This document shows, piece after piece, positions 1 through 10,581 of a DNA stretch of 64,000 nt. Position 1 is the stretch's first letter; each line of letters begins with the position of its first letter. The notes below the pieces were generated by a model. That model was not told where the DNA came from. It saw only the letters and a list, made by a program, of their open reading frames with translations, and did not search any database. A program made the position numbers and the translations under genes. The stretch is from Marinobacter antarcticus (GTDB lineage Bacteria > Pseudomonadota > Gammaproteobacteria > Pseudomonadales > Oleiphilaceae): contig NZ_FRAQ01000002.1 of the NCBI RefSeq assembly GCF_900142385.1, positions 124,001 through 188,000 of the forward strand, read 5' to 3'.

Positions 1-1
1 C

Positions 2-1672
2 CATCTGATTGCCTTCTCGCTGGTTGATACACTGGCCGGGGAAGACCAGAACATGGATATTTTCCGGTATGCTGCAGGTGGTTTTCGTGATTTTACCCGG
101 ATTGCCGCGAGCGATCCGGTTATGTGGCACGATATTTTTCTTTCCAACCGCGACGCCGTTCTTCGGGAGATTGATCATTTTACCAATGATCTGGATCAGT
201 TGCGTACTGCGATTGCAGACCAGGACGGCGCCACGCTGTTGCGGGTATTCAGTCGCGCCAAGGCGGCGCGCGAACATTTTTCAAAAATGCTTTCAGGACA
301 GGCTTACGTGACAAATAACAGTGAAAATCAGGTGACGTTCCGTCTCCAGCCCGGAGGTTCAGTAACCGGTGATATACGGGTGCCCGGCGACAAATCCATT
401 TCCCATCGCTCGATTATGCTCGGGGCGCTCGCCGAGGGAATAACCGAAGTGAAAGGCTTCCTCGAGGGCGAGGATAGCCTCGCAACGCTGCAGGCGTTCC
501 GTGACATGGGTGTTGCTATTGAAGGACCTGACAACGGTTTTGTGCGCATTCACGGTGTCGGGATGCATGGATTGCAGGCTCCCCGTGGCCCAATCTACCT
601 GGGCAATTCCGGCACGGGCATGCGATTGTTTACAGGTTTACTCGCCGCGCAGCCTTTTGAGTCCGAACTTACCGGCGATGCCAGCCTCTCAGTCCGACCC
701 ATGAATCGGGTTGCAGACCCGCTGCGGTCAATGGGTGCTGTTATCGACACCGCCGAGGGCGGTCGCCCGCCTCTGAAAATTCGTGGCAGTCAGGGTAAAA
801 AGCTAATCGGTATCCACTACGATATGCCGGTTGCCAGCGCTCAGGTGAAATCCTGCCTGTTGCTTGCTGGTTTGTATGCAGATGGCACCACGTCCGTTAC
901 CGAACCTGCGCCGACTCGTGATCATACCGAGCGTATGCTCAGCGGCTTTGGCTATAAAGTAGATCGCGAGGGACCGACTGCCAGCGTCACTGGCGGCGGT
1001 AAGCTGACAGCTAATCGTATTGACGTACCAGCCGATATCTCATCGGCGGCCTTCTTTCTCGTTGCGGCCAGCATCGCCCCGGGTTCCGACCTGGTTCTGC
1101 GCCATGTAGGTATGAACCCGACACGTGTCGGCGTTATCAACATTCTGCGGCAGATGGGTGCGGATATTGAGGTTATGGCCGAGCGGGAAATCGGCGGTGA
1201 GCCGGTTGCCGACCTGCGCGTTCGCTCGGCTGAGCTCAAGGGCATTGATATCCCCGAAGATCAGGTGCCGCTGGCGATTGACGAATTCCCGGCGCTGTTT
1301 ATCGCGGCCACCTGCGCCACCGGCCGCACGGTTCTGACCGGTGCTGAGGAGTTGCGGGTAAAAGAAAGTGACCGCATTCAGGTGATGGCTGACGGTTTGG
1401 CAGCGCTTGGTGTGGAAACAACGGTTACGGCGGATGGCATTATCATAGAAGGCGGTCAGACCATTAAGGGCGGGTCCGTTCACAGCCATGGCGACCATCG
1501 TATTGCCATGTCTTTTGCTGTGGCTTCGTTGCGGGCGAGCGGAGAGATTGAAATAAATAATTGCGCCAACGTGGCGACGTCCTTTCCTGGCTTCGTAGAG
1601 CTCGCGAAAGAAACAGGTATTAACATCTCAGCCGAGGGGTCTGAAACGGACGCTGAAGAGAGGTCACATTAA
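2..1672 (+). CDS. aroA: Prephenate dehydrogenase / EPSP synthase fusion, 5' truncated by window edge
   Basis: The reading frame is open from base 2, so the start lies outside the window. About the first 95 visible residues are the C-terminal helical part of a prephenate dehydrogenase (TyrA). The rest is a complete EPSP synthase (3-phosphoshikimate 1-carboxyvinyltransferase), which joins PEP to shikimate-3-phosphate in chorismate synthesis. AroA landmarks in order are [10 protein letters not shown] (PEP/S3P site), [24 protein letters not shown] and GDHRIAM. TyrA-AroA fusions are known in Pseudomonas and relatives, and joining them puts tyrosine branch-point and chorismate-pathway steps on one polypeptide. 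The TAA stop shares its last A with the ATG of cmk, which points to translational coupling. Confidence in both domains is high. Confidence 0.95.
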   Translation, partial: HLIAFSLVDTLAGEDQNMDIFRYAAGGFRDFTRIAASDPVMWHDIFLSNRDAVLREIDHFTNDLDQLRTAIADQDGATLLRVFSRAKAAREHFSKMLSGQAYVTNNSENQVTFRLQPGGSVTGDIRVPGDKSISHRSIMLGALAEGITEVKGFLEGEDSLATLQAFRDMGVAIEGPDNGFVRIHGVGMHGLQAPRGPIYLGNSGTGMRLFTGLLAAQPFESELTGDASLSVRPMNRVADPLRSMGAVIDTAEGGRPPLKIRGSQGKKLIGIHYDMPVASAQVKSCLLLAGLYADGTTSVTEPAPTRDHTERMLSGFGYKVDREGPTASVTGGGKLTANRIDVPADISSAAFFLVAASIAPGSDLVLRHVGMNPTRVGVINILRQMGADIEVMAEREIGGEPVADLRVRSAELKGIDIPEDQVPLAIDEFPALFIAATCATGRTVLTGAEELRVKESDRIQVMADGLAALGVETTVTADGIIIEGGQTIKGGSVHSHGDHRIAMSFAVASLRASGEIEINNCANVATSFPGFVELAKETGINISAEGSETDAEERSH

Positions 1673-2352
1673 TGTCGGAAGGCAATGCACCAGTCATCGC
1701 AGTTGACGGCCCAGGTGGGTCTGGCAAGGGCACGGTTACCCAGATGCTGGCGCGAAAACTTGGCTGGCACCTGCTCGACAGCGGCGCGCTTTACCGGCTG
1801 ACAGCACTCGCAGCAATCCGTCAGAATGTATCGCTGGATGACGAAGCTGCATTGGTGCATGTGGCGGCATCTCTGGATGTGGCCTTTCAGCCAACGCCGG
1901 AAGGCGAGCCGGTAAAGGTGATGCTGGCAGGCGAGGACGTAACCTCTGATATCCGCACCGAAACCTGTGGCGACAACGCATCGCGCATTGCAGTGATGCA
2001 GCCGGTTCGCGATGCGCTTCTGCAGCGTCAGCGGGATTTCCGGCAAGAACCAGGACTGGTTGCAGACGGCCGTGATATGGGCACAGTGGTCTTCCCGGAT
2101 GCGCCAGTTAAAATTTTCCTGACAGCCAGTGCCGAAGAGCGTGCACACCGGCGTTTCAGCCAGTTGAAGGCTGCGGGTGTCGATGTTAGTATTGACGCCG
2201 TTTTAGAGGAGATTCGGGTCCGTGATGAACGGGATATGAACCGTTCCGCAGCCCCTCTCAAGCCCGCAGACGATGCGCAAGTCATTGATTCTACGGGGTT
2301 GAGTATACAGGAGGTGTTAGACAGGTGTATGGCCGAAACAGGCCAGACCTGA
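1672..2352 (+). CDS. cmk: Cytidylate kinase
   Basis: A 226-residue CMP/dCMP kinase that phosphorylates CMP and dCMP with ATP in pyrimidine salvage and nucleotide supply. The P-loop GPGGSGKGT lies at residues 13-21. The DSGALYR motif (near residue 37) and the [13 protein letters not shown] segment are typical of the family, and the length matches the usual 220-230. The start overlaps the aroA stop by one base. The aroA-cmk-rpsA-ihfB order is widely conserved in gammaproteobacteria. Confidence 0.97.
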   Translation: MSEGNAPVIAVDGPGGSGKGTVTQMLARKLGWHLLDSGALYRLTALAAIRQNVSLDDEAALVHVAASLDVAFQPTPEGEPVKVMLAGEDVTSDIRTETCGDNASRIAVMQPVRDALLQRQRDFRQEPGLVADGRDMGTVVFPDAPVKIFLTASAEERAHRRFSQLKAAGVDVSIDAVLEEIRVRDERDMNRSAAPLKPADDAQVIDSTGLSIQEVLDRCMAETGQT

Positions 2353-2482
2353 CTGCACCTTTTTGCCGTTGAAATGCCGGGAACAGCGAAATCTGCCAGC
2401 CGCTGGCTGATTCCGGAACTTATTAACAGACCGTGTTGCTGGCGGCACGGAGCATACTTGCATTGAACCTATAGGACTCATA

Positions 2483-4177
2483 ATGAGCGAGAGCTTTGCG
2501 GATCTTTTTGAAGAAAGCCTAAAAGAAATTGACATGAAACCAGGTTCCATCGTCCAGGGAACCGTAGTTGATGTTGATAGCGACTGGGTCACAGTTAACG
2601 CCGGGCTGAAGTCCGAAGGTGTTATCCCCGCCTCCCAGTTCCTGAATGAAAAAGGCGAGTTGGAAGTAGCTATTGGCGACGTTGTCGACGTAGCACTGGA
2701 TGCAGTGGAAGATGGTTTCGGTGAAACCCGTCTTTCCCGTGAAAAGGCCAAGCGTGCGGAAGCCTGGAAGGTACTCGAGAAGTCCTTCGAAGCTGAAGAA
2801 GTGGTCAAAGGTATTATTAATGGCAAGGTCAAAGGTGGTTTCACTGTTGATCTGGCTGGTATTCGTGCCTTTCTGCCGGGTTCCCTGGTAGACGTTCGCC
2901 CGGTTCGCGACACTGCGCACCTGGAAAACAAAGAGCTCGAATTCAAAGTTATCAAGCTGGACCAGAAGCGTAACAACGTGGTTGTTTCCCGCCGCGCCGT
3001 TCTGGAAGCTGAAAACAGCGCCGAGCGCGAAGCTCTGCTCGAAACCCTGACCGAAGGTCTGTCAATCAAGGGTATCGTCAAGAACCTCACCGACTACGGC
3101 GCGTTCGTAGATCTGGGCGGTGTTGACGGCCTGCTGCACATCACGGATATGGCCTGGAAGCGTATCAAGCATCCAAGCGAAATCGTGAATGTCGGAGACG
3201 AGATCAACGTCAAGGTTCTGAAGTTCGACCGTGAGCGCAACCGCGTATCTCTGGGTCTGAAGCAGCTGGGCGAAGATCCCTGGGTCGATATCAAGGGTCG
3301 CTATCCGGAAGGTACCAAGGTTACTGCACGTGTAACCAACCTGACCGATTACGGCTGCTTTGCTGAACTGGAAGAGGGTGTTGAAGGCCTGGTTCACGTA
3401 TCTGAAATGGACTGGACCAACAAGAACATCCATCCTTCTAAAGTCGTCAACGTTGGCGATGAAGTAGGCGTGATGATTCTGGACATCGACGAAGAACGTC
3501 GTCGTATTTCCCTGGGTATCAAACAGTGCGTTTCCAACCCATGGGAAGATTTCTCCGGCAACTTCAACAAGGGTGACCGCATCTCCGGTAAGATCAAGTC
3601 AATCACTGACTTCGGTATCTTCATCGGTCTGGACGGTGGCATCGATGGCCTGGTTCACCTGTCGGACATCAGCTGGAATGAAACTGGCGAAGAAGCGGTT
3701 CGTGAATACAAGAAGGGCGACGATGTTGATACCGTTATCCTGTCTGTAGATCCCGAGCGTGAGCGCATCTCCCTGGGTATCAAGCAGCTTGAAAGCGATC
3801 CGTTCGCTGAGTTCGTTCAGCTGAATGACAAAGGCTCCATCGTTAAGGGTATTGTGTCCGCCGTTGACGCCAAGGCAGCCACTATCGCTCTGAACGATGA
3901 AGTTGAAGCGGTACTGAAAGCCTCTGAAATCAGCCGTGACCGCGTTGAAGATGCGCGTAACGCTCTGAAAGAAGGCGAGGAAGTCGAAGCGAAGATCATC
4001 AGCATCGATCGCAAAAACCGCATCATCAACCTGTCTGTCAAGTCTAAGGACGTGGAAGACGACAAGCAGGCTATTGATACCGTGCGTACCAAAACTGCAG
4101 AAACTTCCTCCGGTGCGACCACCATTGGTGATCTCATCAAGGAACAAATGCAGCAGCAAAACGCCAACAAGGACTGA
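2483..4177 (+). CDS. rpsA: 30S ribosomal protein S1
   Basis: A 564-residue protein S1, which binds mRNA leaders and helps load them on the 30S subunit. Six S1 (OB-fold) repeats begin near residues 21, 106, 192, 278, 364 and 451. The third to fifth carry the strong RNA-binding pattern (for example [19 protein letters not shown] and [10 protein letters not shown]). Length agrees with the E. coli protein (557). The start ATG follows a weak SD-like AGGACT. The 130-base gap from cmk probably holds the rpsA promoter and leader; S1 represses its own leader in E. coli, but I cannot show that here. A strong intrinsic terminator follows the stop. Confidence 0.98.
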   Translation: MSESFADLFEESLKEIDMKPGSIVQGTVVDVDSDWVTVNAGLKSEGVIPASQFLNEKGELEVAIGDVVDVALDAVEDGFGETRLSREKAKRAEAWKVLEKSFEAEEVVKGIINGKVKGGFTVDLAGIRAFLPGSLVDVRPVRDTAHLENKELEFKVIKLDQKRNNVVVSRRAVLEAENSAEREALLETLTEGLSIKGIVKNLTDYGAFVDLGGVDGLLHITDMAWKRIKHPSEIVNVGDEINVKVLKFDRERNRVSLGLKQLGEDPWVDIKGRYPEGTKVTARVTNLTDYGCFAELEEGVEGLVHVSEMDWTNKNIHPSKVVNVGDEVGVMILDIDEERRRISLGIKQCVSNPWEDFSGNFNKGDRISGKIKSITDFGIFIGLDGGIDGLVHLSDISWNETGEEAVREYKKGDDVDTVILSVDPERERISLGIKQLESDPFAEFVQLNDKGSIVKGIVSAVDAKAATIALNDEVEAVLKASEISRDRVEDARNALKEGEEVEAKIISIDRKNRIINLSVKSKDVEDDKQAIDTVRTKTAETSSGATTIGDLIKEQMQQQNANKD

Positions 4178-4193
4178 TTTCCGGTTGGTACGA

Positions 4194-4223
4194 AAAAAAC
4201 GGGCTCTAAGAGCCCGTTTTTTT
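4194..4223 (+). terminator. Intrinsic terminator of rpsA
   Basis: An A-run, then the stem CGGGCTC / GAGCCCG with a short TAA loop, then eight T residues. It sits 17 bases after the rpsA stop. The matching A- and T-runs mean it could also work in reverse. Confidence 0.93.
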
Positions 4224-4310
4224 TGTGTTTTTTTATGATTTGGCTAAACTAGTGGGGTAGGAATTCGGTAACCAACGGCCGAATAAAAAAAGAAAAGAGG
4301 AAAGTGCCTC

Positions 4311-4607
4311 ATGACGAAGTCCGAACTGGTCGAATTAATTGCTTCAAAACAAACACAGCTTTCGGTTAAAGATGTTGAACTGGCAGTAAAAACGATTATT
4401 GAACATATGTCTCAGTCGCTTGCCGGCGGGCAGCGAATTGAAATCCGGGGGTTTGGCAGTTTTTCTCTTCATCATCGGGCTGCCCGCACTGGTCGGAATC
4501 CGAAAACCGGCGAAGCCGTGCAGTTACCTGCAAAGTATGTTCCTCACTTCAAGCCCGGCAAGGAATTGCGCGAGCAGGTGAATGATAGTTTAAAGCAGGG
4601 GTTTTAA
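4311..4607 (+). CDS. ihfB: Integration host factor subunit beta
   Basis: A 98-residue HU/IHF-family DNA-bending protein. It matches IHF-beta in its N-terminal [10 protein letters not shown], the [21 protein letters not shown] arm region (written here as overlapping landmarks [16 protein letters not shown] and KTGE), and the [10 protein letters not shown]-terminus. It pairs with IHF-alpha to bend DNA sharply in recombination and transcription. An AGAGGAAAG-like SD lies just upstream of the ATG. It has its own promoter region, after the rpsA terminator. Confidence 0.97.
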   Translation: MTKSELVELIASKQTQLSVKDVELAVKTIIEHMSQSLAGGQRIEIRGFGSFSLHHRAARTGRNPKTGEAVQLPAKYVPHFKPGKELREQVNDSLKQGF

Positions 4608-4676
4608 CGGTTTTTCATCCCTGAAGTGGAACACCTATAATTCGGGTACTTATCAGCGTTTGGGAGAGCTAAAGCT

Positions 4677-4979
4677 ATGGCAGGATTGCAGAAGATCCTT
4701 TTGATTCTGTTGGTACTGGCCCTGGTATTGCTAGCACTCGTGTTTTCGCTGAATAATCAGATGGCTGTTGCTCTCAATTTTCTGGTTTTCGAGACCCAGC
4801 CTCACGGTGTCGCCGTCTGGATTATCATGTCTTTCGTAATCGGAGCGCTGGTTGGTGTTTTGATAACCATGCTTGCCACCTTTCGCGCGTCGGTTTCACG
4901 CCGCACCCTTCAGAAACGACTTGACCGTGCAGAGCAGGCATTGGAGAAATCCAGGGTTCAGAACGACCGGACTATTTAA
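4677..4979 (+). CDS. lapA: LapA-domain inner membrane protein
   Basis: A 100-residue protein with two membrane helices (about residues 5-25 and 45-68) and a basic coiled C-terminal tail, the layout of LapA (YciS). In E. coli LapA works beside LapB in lipopolysaccharide assembly. An SD (GGGAGAGC) precedes the ATG. Its TAA overlaps the lapB ATG by one base, so the two are translationally coupled. Confidence 0.9.
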   Translation: MAGLQKILLILLVLALVLLALVFSLNNQMAVALNFLVFETQPHGVAVWIIMSFVIGALVGVLITMLATFRASVSRRTLQKRLDRAEQALEKSRVQNDRTI

Positions 4980-6148
4980 TGGACATAGTGTTTCAGTGGC
5001 TGCTGTTGACGATCGCAGTTGCCGTTGGCTGGTTTGTTGGCCGGCTGAGTGTTGGTCGTAACGGAGCCCGAACAAAGATTTCAAACGAGGAATCCGTAAA
5101 GGACCGGCTGCAGTTTCTGTTCACCAACTATTCAGATCAGGCAGTGGACAACTTTGTACAGTCACTGTCCGTTAACAAAGATACTGTAAGTCTTCATCTT
5201 TCTATTGGCCGGCATTTCCGCAATAAAGGCGAAACGGACCGTGCCATTCTGGTTCATCAGAACCTGCTCGCAAGACCCGAACTGCCTCCGCGATTCTCTC
5301 CTCAGGTAACGCTTGAACTTGCCATGGATTTTCTTAACGCTGGCTTGTTGGATCGTGCGGAGGCATTGCTGCAACAAATGATGGGTGATCGTGAGTATGG
5401 GCGAAAGGCAGCCCAGCAACTGATCGAGCTTTACCAGCAGGAAAGGGAATGGGGCAAAGCGGCCGACGTCGCCCGTACCCTGACCACAAATGACGCAGAT
5501 CCGGCGATGTTCAAGAATCTTGCGTACCTTACCTGTGAACTGGCAGAGCAGGCCCTTGGGCAGGATGATCGCTGGGCTGCCCAGAAATTTGCCAGGGAAG
5601 CGCTGGATTACGACCGCTCCTGCGTTCGGGCAACGCTCATACTGATGAAGATTCTGATCCGGCAGGGTAGTTACCGGGAGGCAGGTAATCAGGGACTAAA
5701 GGTTTTTGATCAGAACCCGAACTTTGGACCTGAATCCATAGATCGCCTGATGAAGCTGGAACACGAGCACGGCGATATCGGCAAGCTGGTCAAGAAACTG
5801 CGCAAGCTTTACGAGACGTTCCCTAGCACCAGCTTGCTTTTGGCGCTGGTGGAGTCGGTAGAGCGAGTCTCCGGACGCCCGGCTGCTATTGATCTGCTGC
5901 GCCAGGAGCTTGAAATCCGCCCCAGTGTGCGAGCCCTGTTGCGGCTGGTAGAAATGGCAGGATATGAAAAAGGTATGACCACAGACGAAGGCCGACTGGT
6001 TAGCCGTATCGGCCTTCTGATCCTTGCCAATCGGCCGGTTTACCGCTGTGTAAGTTGTGGTTTCTCTGGCCAGCAACTCCACTGGCTTTGCCCGAGCTGC
6101 AAGCAATGGGAAACTGTTCGCCCGATTCAGGGCGTCGAAGCTGAGTAA
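4979..6148 (+). CDS. lapB: LapB, TPR protein controlling lipopolysaccharide synthesis
   Basis: A 389-residue protein with one N-terminal membrane anchor (about residues 3-22), a long TPR-type helical repeat region, and a C-terminal rubredoxin-like zinc ribbon built from CVSC and CPSC pairs (about residues 359-377). This is the full LapB (YciM) layout. In E. coli LapB regulates FtsH-dependent turnover of LpxC, so it sets lipid A output. Length matches the family (389 in E. coli). It lies in an operon with lapA and is followed 32 bases later by pyrF. Confidence 0.95.
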   Translation: MDIVFQWLLLTIAVAVGWFVGRLSVGRNGARTKISNEESVKDRLQFLFTNYSDQAVDNFVQSLSVNKDTVSLHLSIGRHFRNKGETDRAILVHQNLLARPELPPRFSPQVTLELAMDFLNAGLLDRAEALLQQMMGDREYGRKAAQQLIELYQQEREWGKAADVARTLTTNDADPAMFKNLAYLTCELAEQALGQDDRWAAQKFAREALDYDRSCVRATLILMKILIRQGSYREAGNQGLKVFDQNPNFGPESIDRLMKLEHEHGDIGKLVKKLRKLYETFPSTSLLLALVESVERVSGRPAAIDLLRQELEIRPSVRALLRLVEMAGYEKGMTTDEGRLVSRIGLLILANRPVYRCVSCGFSGQQLHWLCPSCKQWETVRPIQGVEAE

Positions 6149-6180
6149 CCATTTATCGACATCCCTCAGGATATTCCAAC

Positions 6181-6891
6181 GTGCAAACTTCTAACGACCC
6201 CAAAATCATCGTGGCCCTCGACTTTCCGGCTGTAAACCCGGCCCTGGAGCTGGTTGATAAACTGGATCCCGCCATGTGCCGCCTGAAGGTCGGCAAAGAG
6301 CTTTTTACCCGCTCCGGCCCGCAGTTTGTTGAGGGTTTGCAGAAGCGCGGTTTTGAAGTGTTCCTGGATCTGAAATTCCATGACATCCCCAACACGGCCT
6401 CGGCCGCTGTGGGTGCTGCTGCGGAGCTCGGTGTATGGATGGTGAACGTGCACGCATCCGGTGGCGAGAAGATGATGCTTGCCTGCCGTGAACGCCTGGA
6501 TACCTTTGGGGCGGATAAGCCCATGCTGATTGCCGTCACGGTTCTCACCAGCATGGGTGCCGAAGACCTAGCCGGTATTGGCATTACCGATTCCCCCGAA
6601 GCTCAGGTTTCACGGCTGGCCACGCTTACCAGAAACTGCGGTCTCGATGGCGTTGTCTGCTCTGCACAGGAAGCTCCCAAACTCAAAACAGAGCAGGGCA
6701 TTGACTTCAAACTGGTTACTCCCGGAATCCGGCCGTTAACGGCCGACAAAGGCGACCAACAGCGCATCATGACTCCCAGAGACGCCCTGAAAGCCGGCTC
6801 TGACTACCTGGTTATCGGTCGCCCCATAACACAGGCGGTTGACCCTCTGGCTGCGTTGGAGGCCATTCACTCTGAGGTAATTGGCCTTTAG
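6181..6891 (+). CDS. pyrF: Orotidine-5'-phosphate decarboxylase
   Basis: A 236-residue enzyme that decarboxylates OMP to UMP, the last step of de novo pyrimidine synthesis. The catalytic motif [12 protein letters not shown] (Asp-Lys-Asp) is intact, as are the VTPGIRP phosphate-binding region and the C-terminal GRPIT segment. The start codon is GTG, preceded by a CAGGA SD. It follows lapB closely, as in many gammaproteobacteria. Confidence 0.97.
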   Translation: MQTSNDPKIIVALDFPAVNPALELVDKLDPAMCRLKVGKELFTRSGPQFVEGLQKRGFEVFLDLKFHDIPNTASAAVGAAAELGVWMVNVHASGGEKMMLACRERLDTFGADKPMLIAVTVLTSMGAEDLAGIGITDSPEAQVSRLATLTRNCGLDGVVCSAQEAPKLKTEQGIDFKLVTPGIRPLTADKGDQQRIMTPRDALKAGSDYLVIGRPITQAVDPLAALEAIHSEVIGL

Positions 6892-6904
6892 CTTTTCCAA
6901 ACAG

Positions 6905-6940
6905 AAAAAACCCGCTAACTCATAGAATTAGCGGGTTTTC
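6905..6940. terminator. Bidirectional hairpin between pyrF and tRNA-Asn
   Basis: Stem AACCCGCTAA / TTAGCGGGTT with an A-run on the left and TTTTC on the right. It serves pyrF on the plus strand, and the tRNA on the minus strand, where the flanking A-run reads as a T-run. Confidence 0.88.
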
Positions 6941-6947
6941 GGAATAG

Positions 6948-7023
6948 TGGCTCCCCGAGCTGGGCTCGAACCAGCGACAAACGGATTAACAGTCCGTTGC
7001 TCTACCAACTGAGCTATCGGGGA
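6948..7023 (-). tRNA. tRNA-Asn (GTT), copy 1
   Basis: A 76-base tRNA read on the minus strand. The acceptor stem TCCCCGA / TCGGGGA is fully paired, the anticodon loop CTGTTAATC has GTT as anticodon, the T-loop is GGTTCGAGCC and the 3' CCA is encoded. A near-identical copy lies at 20930-21005. Confidence 0.97.
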
Positions 7024-7092
7024 ACGTCGTCTTGTGACGAGGCGCGTATATTAAGATTACCCTACCGCCTCGTCAACCCCTTGCCGAAATTT

Positions 7093-8277
7093 TTAGCTCA
7101 GGGCCTTCTGCAAACGCTCAATCGCCTTTTTCAGATTATCCATGCTTGTTGCAAAACTCAGGCGCATATAACCAGGACAACCGAATGCAGATCCCGGAAC
7201 CAGAGCAACGCCGGCTTCGCTCAGCAGTTTTTCTGTGAACTCCACATCGTTGCTGACGCTGGAATCTGCATCAATTGCGCCCTGGAAGCTTGGGAACGCG
7301 TAAAAGGTACCGTCACCCTTGAGGCACTCAACGCCGGGCAGGCGGTTCAGGGCGTCTACCAGCCAGTCGTGACGCTCTTTGAACGCCTTGACCATGTCGC
7401 CAACACACTCCTGAGGGCCATCAAGAGCAGCCTGTGCAGCGGCCTGGGAAATGGATGCAGGGTTGGACGTACTCTGTGACTGGATCTTCTTCATGGCACC
7501 GATGATTCTGGTCGGGCCAGCGGCATAACCAATACGCCAGCCAGTCATAGAGTAGGCCTTGGAGACACCGTTGAGAACAAAGGTACGGTCGTAAAGCTCC
7601 GGAGTGGCATTCAGAATGTTGCAGAACGGCTTGCCAGTCCAGAGAATAGGTTCGTACATGTCATCAGTGGCGATCATGATGTTCGGATGCTTCTTCAGCA
7701 CTTCGCCAATCGCCTGCAGCTCTTCCAAGTTGTAAGCCATACCGCTGGGGTTGGAAGGGCTGTTGATCACGAACAGGCGAGTACGCTCGGTAATGGCGTT
7801 TTCCAGCTGCTCCGGAGTGATCTTGAAGCGGGTTTGTGCGTCGGTTTCGATGATAACCGGCTTGCCTTCAGCAACCAGAACCATATCCGGGTAGGATACC
7901 CAATAGGGTGCCGGGATAATGGCTTCGTCACCGGCGTTAAGAGTAGCCAGTGCGAGGTTGAAAAAGCTCTGTTTGCCACCACTTGATACCAGTATCTGGT
8001 TGGCTTCGTATTCCAGGCCGTTGTCCCGTTTGAACTTCGCAATAATCGCTTTCTTCAGGGCCGGCGTACCATCAACAGCGGTGTACTTTGTCTGGCCGTT
8101 TTTGATGGCCTCGATGGCTGCCTGCTTGATGTGATCCGGGGTATCGAAGTCTGGCTCGCCTGCACCAAGGCCGATGATGTCCTGACCTGCAGCGCGCAGT
8201 TCGGCGGCTTTGTTAGTGACCGCGAGGGTGGGGGATGGCTTGATTGCCTGTACTCGGCTGGAAAGTTGAAGGTCCAA
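7093..8277 (-). CDS. Class I aspartate/aromatic-type aminotransferase
   Basis: A 394-residue PLP enzyme of the aspartate aminotransferase subgroup I-gamma. It moves an amino group between aspartate (or a related amino acid) and 2-oxoglutarate. Landmarks are GAGEPDFDTP near residue 38, NSPSNPSG, and the PLP-lysine signature SKAYSMTGWRIGY. Length fits the 390-400 of the subgroup. The start is TTG, well supported by AAGGAG seven bases upstream, and no ATG lies nearby. The exact substrate cannot be read from the sequence. Confidence 0.92.
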   Translation of the reverse strand: MDLQLSSRVQAIKPSPTLAVTNKAAELRAAGQDIIGLGAGEPDFDTPDHIKQAAIEAIKNGQTKYTAVDGTPALKKAIIAKFKRDNGLEYEANQILVSSGGKQSFFNLALATLNAGDEAIIPAPYWVSYPDMVLVAEGKPVIIETDAQTRFKITPEQLENAITERTRLFVINSPSNPSGMAYNLEELQAIGEVLKKHPNIMIATDDMYEPILWTGKPFCNILNATPELYDRTFVLNGVSKAYSMTGWRIGYAAGPTRIIGAMKKIQSQSTSNPASISQAAAQAALDGPQECVGDMVKAFKERHDWLVDALNRLPGVECLKGDGTFYAFPSFQGAIDADSSVSNDVEFTEKLLSEAGVALVPGSAFGCPGYMRLSFATSMDNLKKAIERLQKALS

Positions 8278-8501
8278 ACTTGCGCTCCTTAAAGCTGCGT
8301 CTGATAGGTCTGTGACCGGCGGGGTGTCTTAATCTTTGCCTTCCATGCCTCGGGAGGCCGCTGATTTTCGCCCAGCCGTCGATCAGGTTGATGGTACCAT
8401 GAAGCCGGCGCAACAATAAATTTCTCTCTGAGGCCAGTCCGTGCAACCACAGGATCTGGCAAGGATATCTATGTTGAGTGAGCGGAGGTTGTCTGCCAAT
8501 T

Positions 8502-10562
8502 ATGGCCAGTAACGATTACAGCGGTTCAGGTAAAGATGGCGTCTTCACGGTTGATTCACCCTTTCAGCCTGCGGGCGATCAGCCAAAAGCCATTGCAGGG
8601 CTGGTGGACGGTATTCATTCCGGCCTGGCACACCAGACCTTGCTGGGTGTTACTGGCTCGGGCAAGACGTTTACCATCGCCAAAGTGATCGAAGCGGTGC
8701 AGCGTCCAACCATTGTCATGGTTCATAATAAAACCCTGGCCGCGCAGTTGTACGGCGAGTTCCGCGAATTTTTTCCGGACAACTCCGTTGAATATTTCGT
8801 GTCCTACTACGATTACTACCAGCCAGAGGCTTATGTTCCGTCGTCTGATACTTTCATTGAGAAAGACGCCTCGATTAACGAACACATTGAGCAGATGAGG
8901 TTGTCTGCTACCAAAGCCCTGCTTGAGCGCCCCGACGCGATCATTGTGGCAACTGTGTCAGCTATTTACGGCCTGGGTGATCCGAAGTCCTATCTGAAAA
9001 TGATGCTGCACCTGGATCGGGGGGACAAGATTGATCAGCGGCATGTTCTGCGCCGGCTGGCTGAACTGCAGTACACCCGCAACGACATCGAGTTTCACCG
9101 TGCCAATTACCGGGTACGCGGTGATGTGATCGATGTGTTCCCCGCGGAATCGGAAAAAGAAGCCGTTCGCATTGAGCTGTTTGATGACGAAGTGGAAAAC
9201 CTCAGTTACTTTGATCCTCTCACCGGTGAAGTACTCCGGCGCGTTCCCAGAATTACGATTTATCCCAAATCCCACTATGTAACGCCGCGCCAGACGGTGC
9301 TGGATGCCGTTGAGCACATAAAGAAAGAGCTTGATGAGCGTCTGCCGCAGCTGCGTGATAACAATCGCCTGGTGGAAGCCCAGCGGCTGGAGGAGCGCAC
9401 CCGCTACGATATGGAAATGATGAACGAGCTGGGCTACTGCAACGGCATTGAGAACTATTCCCGCTATCTTTCCGGCCGGCAGCCGGGTGAAGCGCCGCCA
9501 ACACTGTTTGATTACCTGCCAGCGGATGCGCTGCTGATTGTTGATGAGTCCCACGTGACCATTCCGCAGATTGGCGCCATGTACAAAGGCGACCGCTCGA
9601 GAAAGGAAACCCTCGTGCAATATGGCTTTCGCCTGCCATCTGCGCTTGATAACCGCCCTATGCGGTTTGATGAGTGGGAGCGGATTGCGCCCCAGATGAT
9701 CTTTGTTTCAGCCACGCCCGGCAACTACGAAGCCGAGCATGCAGGGCAAGTGGTGGAGCAGGTCGTTCGGCCAACTGGCTTGCTGGACCCGGTGATTGAA
9801 GTACGTCCCGCGTCCACACAGATAGACGACCTGCTCTCGGAAATCCACTCCCGGGTGAAGGTCAGCGAACGGGTTCTGGTGACCACGCTCACCAAGCGCA
9901 TGGCCGAGGATCTCACAGACTTTCTGATGGAGCACGATATCCGCGTCCGCTACCTGCATTCGGACATTGACACGGTTGAGCGGGTAGAGATCATCCGCGA
10001 TCTGCGCCGGGGTGAATTTGATGTGCTTGTCGGCATCAACCTGCTGCGGGAAGGTCTGGATATGCCAGAGGTATCACTGGTCACCATTCTGGACGCCGAC
10101 AAGGAAGGCTTCCTGCGTTCCGAGCGCGCACTGATCCAGACCATTGGCCGCGCGGCGCGGAACCTCAACGGCAAGGCCATCCTTTACGGCGACCGGATAA
10201 CCGGCTCCATGCAACGCGCCATTGATGTGACTGACAGCCGGCGGGCGAAACAGGCAGAACACAACGAAGCCCACGGTATTACACCGCAAGGGCTCAACAA
10301 GAAGATTATGGACATCATGGAGGGCGCAGGCAGCGGAGGTCGTGGCCGGAATAAAGCCTCGCGGCCTGGTGACAAGGCGGCTGAAGAAGCAGAACGTTAC
10401 CGCGCCAAGGTTGGCCGCCGATCGCCGGGAGAGTTGCTTAAAGAAGTTTCGCGTCTTGAGGATGAGATGTACAAGGCGGCATCTGATCTGGATTTCGAGG
10501 CTGCCGCCCGCTTGCGGGATGAAATTTCAGGCCTTAAAGAAGCAGCGTTACGAACCGGCTGA
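8502..10562 (+). CDS. uvrB: Excinuclease ABC subunit B
   Basis: A 686-residue UvrB, the damage-verifying helicase-like subunit of nucleotide excision repair. The Walker A GVTGSGKT, the beta-hairpin region [22 protein letters not shown], the helicase motif QTIGRAARN and the C-terminal UvrC-binding UVR domain (last about 40 residues) are all present. I chose ATG 8502 because a GGAGGT lies 12 bases upstream and the protein then starts close to the usual N-terminus. A GTG at 8478 would add eight residues. No clear LexA box (CTG-N10-CAG palindrome) was seen upstream. Confidence 0.97.
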   Translation: MASNDYSGSGKDGVFTVDSPFQPAGDQPKAIAGLVDGIHSGLAHQTLLGVTGSGKTFTIAKVIEAVQRPTIVMVHNKTLAAQLYGEFREFFPDNSVEYFVSYYDYYQPEAYVPSSDTFIEKDASINEHIEQMRLSATKALLERPDAIIVATVSAIYGLGDPKSYLKMMLHLDRGDKIDQRHVLRRLAELQYTRNDIEFHRANYRVRGDVIDVFPAESEKEAVRIELFDDEVENLSYFDPLTGEVLRRVPRITIYPKSHYVTPRQTVLDAVEHIKKELDERLPQLRDNNRLVEAQRLEERTRYDMEMMNELGYCNGIENYSRYLSGRQPGEAPPTLFDYLPADALLIVDESHVTIPQIGAMYKGDRSRKETLVQYGFRLPSALDNRPMRFDEWERIAPQMIFVSATPGNYEAEHAGQVVEQVVRPTGLLDPVIEVRPASTQIDDLLSEIHSRVKVSERVLVTTLTKRMAEDLTDFLMEHDIRVRYLHSDIDTVERVEIIRDLRRGEFDVLVGINLLREGLDMPEVSLVTILDADKEGFLRSERALIQTIGRAARNLNGKAILYGDRITGSMQRAIDVTDSRRAKQAEHNEAHGITPQGLNKKIMDIMEGAGSGGRGRNKASRPGDKAAEEAERYRAKVGRRSPGELLKEVSRLEDEMYKAASDLDFEAAARLRDEISGLKEAALRTG

Positions 10563-10581
10563 GCTCACCTTAGGGGCTTCC

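Noticed and set aside
6997..7479. 160-residue ORF across the tRNA and aminotransferase
   Set aside because: Starts inside a tRNA and runs antisense to a clear aminotransferase.
8278..8501. LexA box upstream of uvrB
   Set aside because: No palindrome of the CTG-N10-CAG type with good match was found.
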